From contig JBEKTW010000002.1 of NCBI GenBank assembly GCA_049515655.1, positions 62,001-126,000 on the forward strand: a DNA stretch of 64,000 bases, in the 5' to 3' direction. The position numbers and the translations under genes are program-made. Below the pieces are notes generated by a model. The model was given only the letters and a program-made list of their open reading frames with translations, ran no database searches and was not told the DNA's origin. The DNA comes from JBEKTW01 sp049515655. GTDB lineage: Bacteria; Bacteroidota; Ignavibacteria; UBA10030; SZUA-254. This document shows, piece after piece, positions 44,353-53,720 of the stretch. Every line of letters begins with the position of its first letter. Position 1 is the first letter of the stretch.

Positions 44353-46068
44353 TCAAGAGCCGCCTCTTTCAATTCTCGCCCAGGTGTCCCTCAGGGTGAC
44401 GGTCCGGTTGAAAACGAGATGTCCGGGTGTTGCATCCCGGTCGACTGCAAAATATCCCACACGCTCAAATTGGAAACGGTCCAGAGGTTTCGCTCCTGCA
44501 AGCCCTTCTTCGATCTTGCACTCGGGCAGGGTTTCGAGCGAGTGTGGATTAATAAAATCCCTCCAGTTGTCGCCGCCGGGGTTTTCGACGGTGAACAATC
44601 TGTCGTACAGTCTCGTCTCGGCATTGATTGCGTGAGCAGCCGAGACCCAGTGGATTGTTCCTTTCACCTTCCTCTGGCTTTGCATCGAGCCGCTCTTGGA
44701 GGACGGGTCATACGTACAGCGTACCTCCGTCACCTCACCGGTTTTTTCGTCTTTGACCACCGAAACGCACTTCACAATGTAGGCGTATCTCAGACGCACT
44801 TCGCTCCCGGGCGACAGCCGATGATACTTCGGAGGTGGGACTTCCCGAAAATCGTCCTGCTCGATGTAGACCACTTTGGAAAACCGGATCTTCCTTGTGC
44901 CCATGGCCGGGTCTTCAGGATTGTTGACGGCTTCGAGTTCTTCCGTCTGACCGTCGGGGTAATTGTCGATAACGACTTTCAGAGGGCGCAGGACGGCCAT
45001 AACACGGGGAGTGCATTTGTTCAAGTCTTCCCGCACGCTATCCTCGAGCAGAGCCACATCGATCATGTTGTCGCGTTTAGCAACGCCCACCCGGTCGGCA
45101 AAGTAACGGATGGACTCCGGCGTAAAGCCGCGCCTTCGCAATCCGCAGATGGTCGGCATGCGGGGGTCGTCCCAGCCGCCCACGTACTTCTCCTCGACGA
45201 GCTGTAACAACTTCCGCTTGCTCATGACTGTATAGCTCAGGTTCAACCGTGCGAATTCTATCTGCTGAGGATGATAGACTCCAAGCTCTTCGATGAACCA
45301 ATTGTACAACGGTCGATGGTCCGCAAACTCCAACGTGCAAATGGAATGGGTGATTTTTTCGATCGAATCACACTGTCCATGGGCCCAATCGTACATCGGA
45401 TAGACGCACCAGTCATCTCCCGTACGGTGATGCGAGGCTTTCAGAATGCGGTACATCACGGGGTCGCGCATATTCAGATTGGGAGAAGCCATATCGATCT
45501 TCGCCCGAAGCGTACGGCTGCCGTCGGGAAATTCGCCCCGACGCATTCGTTGGAAGAGATCCAGGTTCTCTTCGATCGAACGATTGCGGAATGGGCTTTC
45601 TTTTCCCGGCTGGGTCAACGTTCCCCTGAGTTCGCGCACCTGGTCGGCGCTTAAATCACAAACGTACGCCTTGCCCTTCTTGACGAGCTGAATGGCATAG
45701 TCATAAAGCTGCTCAAAATAGTCAGACGCGTAATATTCTCTATTTCCCCAGTCAAAGCCCAGCCAGCGGACATCTTCCTTGATCGAATCGACGTACTCAA
45801 CTTCTTCCTTGGTCGGGTTCGTGTCGTCGAATCGAAGATTACAGAATCCACGGTAGTCATTCGCAATGCCAAAATTAAGGCAAATGGACTTCGCATGTCC
45901 GATATGCAGGTAACCGTTGGGCTCGGGTGGAAAGCGGGTATGAACTCTCCCGCCGTACTTGTTGGTCTTCAGGTCAACGTCGACCGTTTCCCTGATGAAG
46001 TTTACCGGCTTGGGAGATCCCGCTTGTGCCTTCCCTTCGCCGGGATGTTTATTGTTTTTCGATTCCAT
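44353..46068 (-). CDS. glnS: Glutamine--tRNA ligase
   Basis: Charges tRNA-Gln directly. The 571-residue protein is a class I synthetase with HIGH at residues 55-58 (LHIGHAKS), the RFDDTNPTKE segment, the VMSKRKL active-site loop (in place of KMSKS, as usual for GlnRS) and the C-terminal anticodon-binding beta-barrels. Having GlnRS implies that direct Gln charging is used; a GatCAB route may still exist for Asn. The gene starts inside the 3' end of gltX, with an overlap of 20 bases (46049-46068), which suggests coupled translation. Confidence 0.97.
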   Translation of the reverse strand: MESKNNKHPGEGKAQAGSPKPVNFIRETVDVDLKTNKYGGRVHTRFPPEPNGYLHIGHAKSICLNFGIANDYRGFCNLRFDDTNPTKEEVEYVDSIKEDVRWLGFDWGNREYYASDYFEQLYDYAIQLVKKGKAYVCDLSADQVRELRGTLTQPGKESPFRNRSIEENLDLFQRMRRGEFPDGSRTLRAKIDMASPNLNMRDPVMYRILKASHHRTGDDWCVYPMYDWAHGQCDSIEKITHSICTLEFADHRPLYNWFIEELGVYHPQQIEFARLNLSYTVMSKRKLLQLVEEKYVGGWDDPRMPTICGLRRRGFTPESIRYFADRVGVAKRDNMIDVALLEDSVREDLNKCTPRVMAVLRPLKVVIDNYPDGQTEELEAVNNPEDPAMGTRKIRFSKVVYIEQDDFREVPPPKYHRLSPGSEVRLRYAYIVKCVSVVKDEKTGEVTEVRCTYDPSSKSGSMQSQRKVKGTIHWVSAAHAINAETRLYDRLFTVENPGGDNWRDFINPHSLETLPECKIEEGLAGAKPLDRFQFERVGYFAVDRDATPGHLVFNRTVTLRDTWARIERGGS

Positions 46069-47527
46069 TGTTCTTGAGGTTCTCGAGTGCGTTCAGTATT
46101 CTCTTCATGCTTTCGTCTTTACCGAGGATGACCAAAATATCGTAGAGGCCCGGCCCCCCAGCGACGCCGGAGACCGCCAGCCGGACCGGATGAATGAGAC
46201 TCGCATTGCTGGCATGCAGTGTTTCCGCCGTCCGGTGAAGAGCGGCTTCAAAATCCTCCTTCGAGGGATGCTCCAATTTTGAGAACTCTTCCGTTAATTG
46301 CCGGAGATGTCCCGGCGTGTCTTCAAGCCAGTGTTTCTTCATCGCGACCGGGTCGTAGGTGGTTGGAGGCTCGAAGAAATATGGACTTTTCTCAAGAAAA
46401 TCCTTCACAAAAGAAACTCTCTCCCGCATGGCACGCATGACGTCGAGCAAGTACGCATCATCCAGCGGGATATTCTTGTACTTTGATCGCGACAGTTCTT
46501 CTTTCAACATTCGCAGAACCTCAGCGTCGGACGTCTTCCGAAGGTGTTCGAAGTTCAACCAGTTGAGTTTGTCGATATTGAAGATTGCGCCGGCTTTGTT
46601 AACCCCTGCGAGCGAGAATTCCGCGATCAGTTCACTCAGGCTGAAAAATTCTTTTTCCGTGCCCGGATTCCAGCCCAGGAGCGCGACGAAGTTGAGCAGT
46701 GATTCTTTCAGATAGCCTTTGGACCGATAGTCTTCAACCGCGACATCTCCCTGCCGTTTGCTGAGTTTGGAACGGTCGGGGTTCAGGAGGAGCGGGAGAT
46801 GTGCGAACGCGGGTAATTCCCAACCAAAATACCTGTACAACAGAACATGTTTCGGCGTGCTCGAAAGCCACTCCTCGCCGCGTATGACATGGGAAATTCT
46901 CATGAGATGGTCGTCGACCACATTGGCTAAATGGTACGTCGGATATCCGTCCGACTTCATCAGCACCTGGTCGTCGAGCAACTCGCTGGAGAACTCGACT
47001 TTGCCGCGGATGACGTCATGGAATTGAACAACGGTCGCATCCGGCACTTTCATCCGGACAACATACGGCACACCGCTCTGCAGATTCCGTTCAATTTCTT
47101 CGGTGCACAGGCCCAGGCAATGTCGGTCGTATTTTGGCTGGAGTCCGGCTTTCGCTTTTTGTTCCCGGATCTCGTTAATCCGCTCCGGCGAACAAAAACA
47201 ACGATAGGCGTTTCCGGTCCCGAGAAGAGCGTCGATTTGTTTTCTGTAGATTTCCAAGCGCTCGGACTGGACATACGGTCCGAACGGGCCGCCCTTCCGC
47301 GGGCCTTCATCATAGTCGAGTCCTGCCCAGTGCAGCGTATCGATGAGGTCATTGACCGCGTGGTCGACGTACCGCGTCCGGTCGGTGTCTTCGATACGGA
47401 GGACAAAAACGCCATCCATTTTTCTCGCGAAAAGAAAATTATAGAGAGCCGTCCTCAGTCCGCCAACATGCAAGAACCCTGTCGGACTGGGTGCGAAGCG
47501 AACACGGATTGATGAGAGATCATTCAT
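46049..47527 (-). CDS. gltX: Glutamate--tRNA ligase
   Basis: Charges tRNA-Glu. The start is ATG at 47525-47527 (492 residues), beginning MNDLSSIRVRFAPSPTG. The frame extends 78 codons upstream over a terminator and spacer, which cannot be coding. Active-site motifs: HVGGLRT at residues 20-26 and KLSKRQGD in the KMSKS loop. The rest fits the discriminating bacterial GluRS. It overlaps glnS by 20 bases and heads the glnS-folB-folK cluster. A terminator-like hairpin lies directly before the start (47539-47563), so its promoter must lie in that short gap or the cluster is read through. Confidence 0.97.
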   Translation of the reverse strand: MNDLSSIRVRFAPSPTGFLHVGGLRTALYNFLFARKMDGVFVLRIEDTDRTRYVDHAVNDLIDTLHWAGLDYDEGPRKGGPFGPYVQSERLEIYRKQIDALLGTGNAYRCFCSPERINEIREQKAKAGLQPKYDRHCLGLCTEEIERNLQSGVPYVVRMKVPDATVVQFHDVIRGKVEFSSELLDDQVLMKSDGYPTYHLANVVDDHLMRISHVIRGEEWLSSTPKHVLLYRYFGWELPAFAHLPLLLNPDRSKLSKRQGDVAVEDYRSKGYLKESLLNFVALLGWNPGTEKEFFSLSELIAEFSLAGVNKAGAIFNIDKLNWLNFEHLRKTSDAEVLRMLKEELSRSKYKNIPLDDAYLLDVMRAMRERVSFVKDFLEKSPYFFEPPTTYDPVAMKKHWLEDTPGHLRQLTEEFSKLEHPSKEDFEAALHRTAETLHASNASLIHPVRLAVSGVAGGPGLYDILVILGKDESMKRILNALENLKNNGIEKQ

Positions 47528-47538
47528 AGTATTGAAAC

Positions 47539-47563
47539 AAAAAAATCCCCGAACGATGGGGAT
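47539..47563 (-). terminator. Terminator between tRNA-Ser and gltX
   Basis: On the minus strand ATCCCC (47558-47563) pairs with GGGGAT (47545-47550), loop of seven, followed by a T-run (47539-47545). It lies 140 bases after tRNA-Ser(GCT) and twelve bases before the gltX start. Confidence 0.75.
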
Positions 47564-47703
47564 ACAACACGCGGTGCAGGCCTCATGAACAGCGATGCGT
47601 ACTTCTCGCAAAAAGCGGGATTCGAAATGCTCCCGGCCGCGGTCAGAGTTCCAACGCCGGTGCAAGCCTGATTTGAAGTCCGCCGCAGCGACAACCATGC
47701 ATG

Positions 47704-47793
47704 CGGAGAGGGAGAGATTTGAACTCTCGGTAGAAGTTGACCCCCTACGACGGTTTAGCAAACCGTTGGTTTAAGCCACTCACCCACCTCTCC
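47704..47793 (-). tRNA. tRNA-Ser (anticodon GCT)
   Basis: A 90-base tRNA with the acceptor stem GGAGAGG/CCTCTCC, discriminator G, anticodon stem ACGGT/ACCGT with loop TTGCTAA (anticodon GCT, reading AGC/AGU), the long variable arm of a class II tRNA, and T-loop TTCAAAT. CCA is not encoded. A terminator follows at 47539-47563. Confidence 0.97.
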
Positions 47794-48150
47794 AGAGAAT
47801 GCCGCGGCGAAATCCTCAAATCAGGAATACCATCTATTTTCTTGCACTCCAATCTCGACGAGGAGATTGGACGAATAACTTATTCCTCCACGCGTCGGGT
47901 TCAGGTACAACTGAAAATAATTTACTGATTAATTGATTGAATTACAAGTGGAAGGTGCAGGCACCAAAATGAGCATACCCACCTAGCTCACCGACCGCGT
48001 CTGGTACCCGCCGAAGTGCTCTCCACAAAGGCGGGCACGCAGTCGGGTATCCCTGCAAACTCTAGAATTGCTCATTGCAAAATATGGGTGAATTGGTTAT
48101 CATCTAAAGGTCAATGACTGCAAATCATCGATAACAACACAATAAGACGC
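47794..48150. other. Intergenic region with stem-loops
   Basis: No gene is supported. It holds a hairpin CCAATCTC/GAGATTGG (47849-47870), a small palindrome GGTGC/GCACC (47954-47965) and a longer stem-loop (47991-48046). The region is upstream of divergent genes (tRNA-Ser on minus, unknown protein on plus). Confidence 0.55.
47991..48046. other. Long stem-loop of unknown role
   Basis: The outer arms CCGACCGCGT (47991-48000) and ACGCAGTCGG (48037-48046) pair with one mismatch; the inner arms CCCGCC (48007-48012) and GGCGGG (48030-48035) pair perfectly, with an internal loop between. There is no T-run, so a plain terminator is unlikely. It could be an RNA element of the 48151 gene or a DNA repeat. 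Confidence 0.4.
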
Positions 48151-48576
48151 GTGAAAACGAGAGATGAGAAGCGCGCCGAAATGACACGTGAGTTGCTGGA
48201 CCTCTTTCAGGAAGAAGGATTTCGCATCCTGGGGGTGTGTGGAGCCATGGGCTATCCGAGCCCCGCTCCCATCCACAACGACGGTTACGGCGACCAGCAG
48301 GACAAAATCCCGGATGTTCTGGCCTATGACGATCAGAAGAAGTGTTTTGTGATCGGATTGGTAATCACAGGAGATGAGAGTTTGGAATCCGAGGAGCTGC
48401 TGACGGAGTACAATGTTTTCCTCGACCAGAAGGACGCGGTGACGGATGAACCCCACCGTCTCTACATCCTCCTACCACCCGCGCTTACGAGCGACCTTAC
48501 CGCGCTCCTCACGCACTACATCCATCGCGAGTACTGGCATAAACTCGTGCTCGTTCCCTCCGAGCGGCATCCTTAG
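48151..48576 (+). CDS. Unknown protein (141 residues)
   Basis: I do not recognise a family. The start is GTG at 48151, or ATG at 48181 (MTRELLDL); neither has a clear ribosome site. The sequence has a PD-like step (QDKIPDVLAYDD) followed by a beta-strand (CFVIGLVITGDE) and a helix (SEELLTEYNVFLDQKD), then ILLPP and a terminal helix/strand (KLVLVP). That order resembles the core of PD-(D/E)xK nuclease-like folds, but the second catalytic motif E-x-K is not seen (G-L-V instead), so an inactive relative is a guess only. It stands alone between the tRNA-Ser gene and a convergent NHL lipoprotein gene. Confidence 0.6.
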   Translation: MKTRDEKRAEMTRELLDLFQEEGFRILGVCGAMGYPSPAPIHNDGYGDQQDKIPDVLAYDDQKKCFVIGLVITGDESLESEELLTEYNVFLDQKDAVTDEPHRLYILLPPALTSDLTALLTHYIHREYWHKLVLVPSERHP

Positions 48577-48607
48577 GCACAGAAGAGAAGCCCCGACAGC
48601 CTGGGAT

Positions 48608-49792
48608 TCATTGACACTGGGTCTGCGATGCAAGTTTGAACCGGCGGATGACCTTGTTGCCTGTGTCCGCAATATACAGCGTACAGTCCGTCGAGAAGGC
48701 GATCGAAGACGGGTGGTTCAAGCCCGGGAGAACGGTCGATATTGTTCGATACCTTCCGAAGGACTCCGGTTTAAAGTTTCCATTCCGGTCAAATTTCACA
48801 ACGCTATCCAGGTAGGAATCGACAATGAACACGTCGCTACGGCGCGGGTCGATGGCCGCGCCCGCTGCGGCCACGAAGCGGTTCGGCTGGATAAAGTCCT
48901 TGCTCTGCTGGGCGGTATTCGCCGGGTCATATTTAGGTACCCATCCGCCGAAATTCCCCGTTACTTGGTACGTCATCCAAATTGCTCCGTAGGCGATACA
49001 CTGGTTGCTCTGCGTAAGTATGTAATCCTGTGTCCCTCGAAAGACCGCCAGTCCGGTGACCTGGTTGATGTCAGTGATTGCAGTCCCACATCCTGTTTGG
49101 AGTTCAGGTAGCGGCGTGATCAACGTATCGCCTTTGGTGAACATGAGCACCCGTGTGTCCGGGTCAACAAAGCTGCTGTTGTCCGGGCCAACGCGAGCGA
49201 CAATATATTGATTATCGAGGAGGATGCCGATGCCCACAAAACGCCGCAACGGATGTCCGGCTTCTTTTCGCACAATCCGCATGGGGGCGACATCGATTTT
49301 GTGGTCAAAAAAGGTAGACGAATCGTGATACACGAATTTTTTTGTGCCCGTCAAGGAATCAGTCAGTGTATCAACATAGGTTGTATCATACCTGACGAGG
49401 AAGAGTTTATACAGGGCTCCAATCGTGTCGATTCCATTTGGCGCCAATGTAACGCCACCGATATACAAATCCAAGGTCGCACTCTGTGCGAGAGACACAG
49501 GACTCGGTACTTTCCGGTGATTGAGGACCGTCCCACCGGCATCCATCATAATGACCTCATTTAGCGCATTGTCCGCGACATAGATGAGATTATCTTTTCC
49601 CACCATGACGGCGACAGGATTTTCAAAGCCGCCCCACGGCGGTTGAACTTCAGAATAGAGCGTGTCACCGATACCCCTGGCCGGAACTGCTTTCGGAAGT
49701 TGAGAGACATCGAACTTCGTATCACATCCTGAGGTCATGAGCAAGCCAATCAAGACAACCGACGCACCGAAACATGTTCTCAAAATTGTCAT
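48608..49792 (-). CDS. NHL-repeat lipoprotein
   Basis: A 394-residue exported lipoprotein. The N-terminus has a lipobox ending in Cys23 (LLMTSGC). The rest contains NHL-type strands (for example NPVAVMVGKDNLIYVADNALNEV, LNHPSSIAFSTDCTLYIADTGN), so a six-bladed NHL propeller is probable. Its ATG overlaps the stop of the PorV-like gene by one base (49792). It is the last gene of the five-gene operon. NHL lipoproteins commonly bind proteins or polysaccharides on the cell surface. The activity is unknown. Confidence 0.87.
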   Translation of the reverse strand: MTILRTCFGASVVLIGLLMTSGCDTKFDVSQLPKAVPARGIGDTLYSEVQPPWGGFENPVAVMVGKDNLIYVADNALNEVIMMDAGGTVLNHRKVPSPVSLAQSATLDLYIGGVTLAPNGIDTIGALYKLFLVRYDTTYVDTLTDSLTGTKKFVYHDSSTFFDHKIDVAPMRIVRKEAGHPLRRFVGIGILLDNQYIVARVGPDNSSFVDPDTRVLMFTKGDTLITPLPELQTGCGTAITDINQVTGLAVFRGTQDYILTQSNQCIAYGAIWMTYQVTGNFGGWVPKYDPANTAQQSKDFIQPNRFVAAAGAAIDPRRSDVFIVDSYLDSVVKFDRNGNFKPESFGRYRTISTVLPGLNHPSSIAFSTDCTLYIADTGNKVIRRFKLASQTQCQ

Positions 49793-50826
49793 CAGAATGA
49801 TACTCCCAATGATATCCTGTGAACGCTCCCGAGGTCATTGAAGTGCGCGAAGGCGTAATCAAATCTCAAGTTGGTTACCGCAGCCGACGCATTGATGCCA
49901 ACCCCCAGAGTATAGTCGCTTGCCGTAGTATTATCCCTTGCAAGCAGCGGCTCACCGATGGTTCGCCGGACGCCAGCTCGAAGAGACAGCAAGTTGTTCC
50001 AGCAATACTCCACGCCCGTATGGAGGTTCTCTGCGTTATCATTTGGATGCTGCAGTTCAATGGATGCTGTAACCCGTTGGTCTGCAGATTGGACAGGGTC
50101 TAATGCGAAACCGATTTTGAACTGTGTCGGGGGAGAAAATGACTCGAAGGAAGTTACCTGCTCACCGCTGAAGACCGTTACCTGGCCGGTCGGCGCAACA
50201 TCCGGCCCGAAGTTTGTCACAACGACCGCGAATCTCGACGTGCCGATCCCTGTCCAATAGTATGTACCCAGATCGACCACGGTTCCACGCATCTTCAGCA
50301 TGTCCAGCGTTTCCTCGATGTACCTCACTGTCAACCCAAAGCTGAATTGGTCGGTCATTTTTCGGCTGTAGGTTGCAGCCACTGCGAAGTCGCCGTACGA
50401 GTAGAATTGGCCCGTCCCTAAAGGCTGAGCCTCTGTCGTTATTTCCTGGTCTTGCGCCCGGAGAGCGGTAACTGCGAAACCGACTGCATCGCTTGGCGAT
50501 AAATGGAGCGCCGCGCCCAGGAATTCGTGCTTGATGTCGAGAACATACTCGGTATGAGCCACAAGGATCTGATTGTCTGAGAATTGGACCAGTCCGGCCG
50601 GATTCCAGTAGAGTGCAGAAGCATCGTTGGCGATCGCGACGAATGTTTCACCGAGGCCAATGCCCCGTGCCCCCACGCCGAGCTTCAGAAATTGAAACGC
50701 CGATATTCCAACCCGCTGGCCGCCAAGGTTTGGAAAAAGCTGACCCCATCCTTTTCCCGGCAACAGGAAACCGATGCTGAGTGCAACAACCAGTACGAGA
50801 TGATTATGGAATGATAGCGGGCGCAT
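49792..50826 (-). CDS. PorV/PorQ-family outer-membrane protein
   Basis: A 344-residue outer-membrane barrel with an N-terminal signal (residues 1 to about 28). The family signature is clear: FLKLGVGARGIGLGETFVAIANDASALYWNPAGLVQ at residues about 44-79 (quoted here as a landmark across two stretches, GVGARGIGLGET and NDASALYWNPAGL). PorV/PorQ proteins shuttle or anchor T9SS cargo at the outer membrane. It ends in an aromatic/phenylalanine C-terminus (RISLGVSF), as expected for a barrel. Two bases before the TonB-dependent receptor stop separate it from its upstream neighbour. Confidence 0.88.
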   Translation of the reverse strand: MRPLSFHNHLVLVVALSIGFLLPGKGWGQLFPNLGGQRVGISAFQFLKLGVGARGIGLGETFVAIANDASALYWNPAGLVQFSDNQILVAHTEYVLDIKHEFLGAALHLSPSDAVGFAVTALRAQDQEITTEAQPLGTGQFYSYGDFAVAATYSRKMTDQFSFGLTVRYIEETLDMLKMRGTVVDLGTYYWTGIGTSRFAVVVTNFGPDVAPTGQVTVFSGEQVTSFESFSPPTQFKIGFALDPVQSADQRVTASIELQHPNDNAENLHTGVEYCWNNLLSLRAGVRRTIGEPLLARDNTTASDYTLGVGINASAAVTNLRFDYAFAHFNDLGSVHRISLGVSF

Positions 50827-50828
50827 TC

Positions 50829-53717
50829 TCAGAATCTAAAAGAAAGGCCGAGTCGAAACGTTCGCGGATTAAGATACCTCGATGGGTCGTATGGAAATGC
50901 AGGAACCGGGTACGTCAGCTGTGGGTACAACGGGTCATTGACGCTGCCGCCCGGATATTGCGTAGGATCTCCATACTGATAGGCCCGGCCTGTCACGGGA
51001 TTGATAATTTGCGAGTTTCTTCTATCCAGAAGATTTTGAATCTCCAGCGCGAGAACAAGTTGTCCGACTGCAACGTCGAAGTACTTTTCAATATTGAGGT
51101 CAATGTAAAACCAGTAGTCACCAATTTCATTGTTTGGATTACTGTAGTCCGGCACGTACTCGGGGCGCCCGTTGGTGGGGTCATTGCCGACGAAAAGCTG
51201 TTGCGTATACCGTTTGCCGGACTCGTAGAAGACCCGGATATATGCGTTATAATTGTCAAGCCACCCTCTCCCGAAACCGAACAATGGCTGATTCTTTTTG
51301 GAAGTAAGGTTCAGGCTCGCTGAAACCTGCAAGGGCCGGTCGAATACCATCGGCTCCTCGCGGATATTTTCGTAGAGCCCTTGCTGGAGATTGTACGCAG
51401 CTTCCTGCGCATCGGAACTCTTCCCCGTCGCGATGGAATACGACGCGGATATCACGCCATGCATCCAATCGCTCGCGCGTAATTTGTATTCAGCCTCAAG
51501 GCCACGGATACGACTATAGTCCTGATTGATATAAACCGTGTAGCTGCTTGACGAGAACCTGGGATTGGTTATCCGAATTGATTGAGCGGAAATATAGTCG
51601 AAGACGTCTTTGTAATACGCCGTCAGGGTCAACACGTCACTTTCGCTGATTTGATTTCGGAAACCCAGCTCGTAGGAAACGGTCGTCTCAGGGTTCAAAT
51701 TCGGATTGCCAAATGTCTGCGACGGTGATTGAGAACTGCTGCTCGCCAACTTCGAATAGACAAACTGTGGACGCGGAAGTTTCGAGAAATGTCCATAGGA
51801 GAAGAAGAGTGTCTGATTGTCGGAAACAGGGTGCGACACTCCCAAGCGCGGACTCAAACGAGCCTTCATTCTTCGACCGAAGAAGTTATAGGTATCACCA
51901 TAGTACGCCTGCCGTATTTGGTCCGATATGTTGGTAGAGTCTGACGGGAGGGCTACGACACTATCGACGTATTTCCCCGGCATCCAGTAGTCCAGACGAA
52001 GGCCGACATTTAGAATCATTCCCTGCAACGTGATATTGTCCTGAGCGTATAGTGCTCCCAGCGATGGGCTCACAGAGTAAACGTCATCATCCAAACCGAG
52101 AGGACTGACCGCCGATCTGTACCAAGGATCGACGATGTCGACCATCTGCAGGTTTTGGAACCTCATCTCAATGCCGGTTTTGAATTTATTCTTTTCCGTG
52201 AAATTATGCGTCAAATCACCCTTGATCGTGTATTCAGACATGAAATGGTCGCGCCATTCCGTTGGATTTCCGACATCATAAAGGCCGTCACCTGGAATGA
52301 CACCAATTGTATCCCGATTCAAATTATAATATTGAATAGGAAGCGTAACGATGTCTTTAGGCTGGTTGTAAGCCGTGAAGTACTTTCCATTGGCATCGCC
52401 TCGCACGTGGGCCGTATAGAGACTAAAATGCAGTTCGTAATATGTTTGGGTATTCAGCGTATGGGTGATGCTAATGGAGTGTTGAATATTCCTCTGTGTG
52501 AATGTATTAGCGCTGTCGAGGATATTTCGAAATTGATATTGATACCCCGGATTTGGCTCGACGTACGAGAAAGTATTTTGAATCGCTTGCGTGTTCTGAT
52601 CTATCTGCCGCGATTCTGCATAAGAGTATGATATTTTGAATGTCGGACTCAGCTTCCATGTCAGTTTTCCAAGCCACGACCAGTTGTTGGCGGCCCGCGG
52701 AGACCAGAATTTGTTGGAGTCCAGGATCGATGAGTAGAGTTGATTGGGAACCCGCAGCTCGTACCCGACAGGCTGACCGTTCACGATCTTCTCCGCCCAC
52801 CGCGTGTAACCGTCTGTAACGTTTGAATAGAACGTCCCAAAGAAGCTCAGTGAACCGGGGATCTTTTCCTTCAGGCCGGGAATGAGCGTCGAAGTGATTG
52901 GCTCCGGGCCGCTCAAAGAAGCTTCGGTAACGTCCGTGTTGAAATTCGAAATGGATTGGTCATTGAACCCAAAATGATCCCGCTTATAGGCTAACGTGCC
53001 GCTGTAGTTTGTAGCACCCTCCTTCGTTGTAATGTTGACGATACCCGAAGTTGCCTGACCATATTCCGCATTGTACCCGCCGGTAAGAACCTCGACTTCC
53101 TGGATGGCACCGGGTGCAAGCTGCAGACCGAAACCGCTCCCCGCCAACTGATCCTGAACGGACACACCGTCGAGCAGATAGGCGTTTTCGTACGTTCGGC
53201 CACCCCTGATGTGAATTTCGTTATCGGCTTGAACAACGCCGGTTTGCATTCCAACAACATCCTGAACACTTTGCACGGCTGCAGCGCGGATATCGTCGCC
53301 AGTGACCGACCTTCTCGTCTGCGTCTCCTCTATGTTGAAAAGCGGCTTTTCACCGATAATGACAACTTCCTGGCCCAAACTCAGGACAGTCTCTTCCATC
53401 CTTACGTCAAGCGAAGCAGTCTGTCCCCCCGCAACTTTGAAGGCCGTGAATTCGACCGTTTTGTAACCCAGAAGTGAGACCACAATGTCGTATGTCCCTG
53501 CATTAATATTGGCGATGGTAAACGCACCGTTGAAATCGCTCATCGCGCCGTAGTATGTCCCTTTGATGGTGATGTTCACGCTCGGCAATGGTTCCCCCGT
53601 TTTCTTGTCGAGGACTATTCCTTTGATGTTCCCTCTTGGGGCCTGCTGCGCTAGGCACGCGCCTTCCAGAAGAAATGCGCAAACAAAGATGAGCAGGATG
53701 GAAGACTTGAGTTTCAT
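50829..53717 (-). CDS. TonB-dependent outer-membrane receptor with carboxypeptidase-like N-terminal domain
   Basis: A 962-residue outer-membrane receptor. After a signal peptide (about 1-24) comes a CarboxypepD_reg-like domain (GNIKGIVLDKKTGEPLPSVNITIKGT, landmarks GIVLDKKTGEPLP and FTIANINAGTYDI), a plug domain (about 110-235, with IRGGRTYENAYLLDGVSVQD landmarks and YGQATSGIVNI) and a 22-strand barrel ending RLGLSFRF. Such receptors import siderophores, sugars or peptides, energised by TonB. Substrate unknown: no SusD-like gene is adjacent; instead a PorV-like gene and lipoprotein genes are. It starts three bases after the stop of the propeller lipoprotein gene. Confidence 0.95.
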   Translation of the reverse strand: MKLKSSILLIFVCAFLLEGACLAQQAPRGNIKGIVLDKKTGEPLPSVNITIKGTYYGAMSDFNGAFTIANINAGTYDIVVSLLGYKTVEFTAFKVAGGQTASLDVRMEETVLSLGQEVVIIGEKPLFNIEETQTRRSVTGDDIRAAAVQSVQDVVGMQTGVVQADNEIHIRGGRTYENAYLLDGVSVQDQLAGSGFGLQLAPGAIQEVEVLTGGYNAEYGQATSGIVNITTKEGATNYSGTLAYKRDHFGFNDQSISNFNTDVTEASLSGPEPITSTLIPGLKEKIPGSLSFFGTFYSNVTDGYTRWAEKIVNGQPVGYELRVPNQLYSSILDSNKFWSPRAANNWSWLGKLTWKLSPTFKISYSYAESRQIDQNTQAIQNTFSYVEPNPGYQYQFRNILDSANTFTQRNIQHSISITHTLNTQTYYELHFSLYTAHVRGDANGKYFTAYNQPKDIVTLPIQYYNLNRDTIGVIPGDGLYDVGNPTEWRDHFMSEYTIKGDLTHNFTEKNKFKTGIEMRFQNLQMVDIVDPWYRSAVSPLGLDDDVYSVSPSLGALYAQDNITLQGMILNVGLRLDYWMPGKYVDSVVALPSDSTNISDQIRQAYYGDTYNFFGRRMKARLSPRLGVSHPVSDNQTLFFSYGHFSKLPRPQFVYSKLASSSSQSPSQTFGNPNLNPETTVSYELGFRNQISESDVLTLTAYYKDVFDYISAQSIRITNPRFSSSSYTVYINQDYSRIRGLEAEYKLRASDWMHGVISASYSIATGKSSDAQEAAYNLQQGLYENIREEPMVFDRPLQVSASLNLTSKKNQPLFGFGRGWLDNYNAYIRVFYESGKRYTQQLFVGNDPTNGRPEYVPDYSNPNNEIGDYWFYIDLNIEKYFDVAVGQLVLALEIQNLLDRRNSQIINPVTGRAYQYGDPTQYPGGSVNDPLYPQLTYPVPAFPYDPSRYLNPRTFRLGLSFRF

Positions 53718-53720
53718 ATG

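Noticed and set aside
47590..47690. tRNA-like pieces (a TTCGAATCCCGC T-loop word and a CTTCAAA loop with anticodon TCA as in tRNA-Sec) between tRNA-Ser and gltX
   Set aside because: The would-be anticodon stem has two mismatches, the T-stem does not pair next to the T-loop, and no acceptor stem closes the fold; no selenoprotein machinery is seen.
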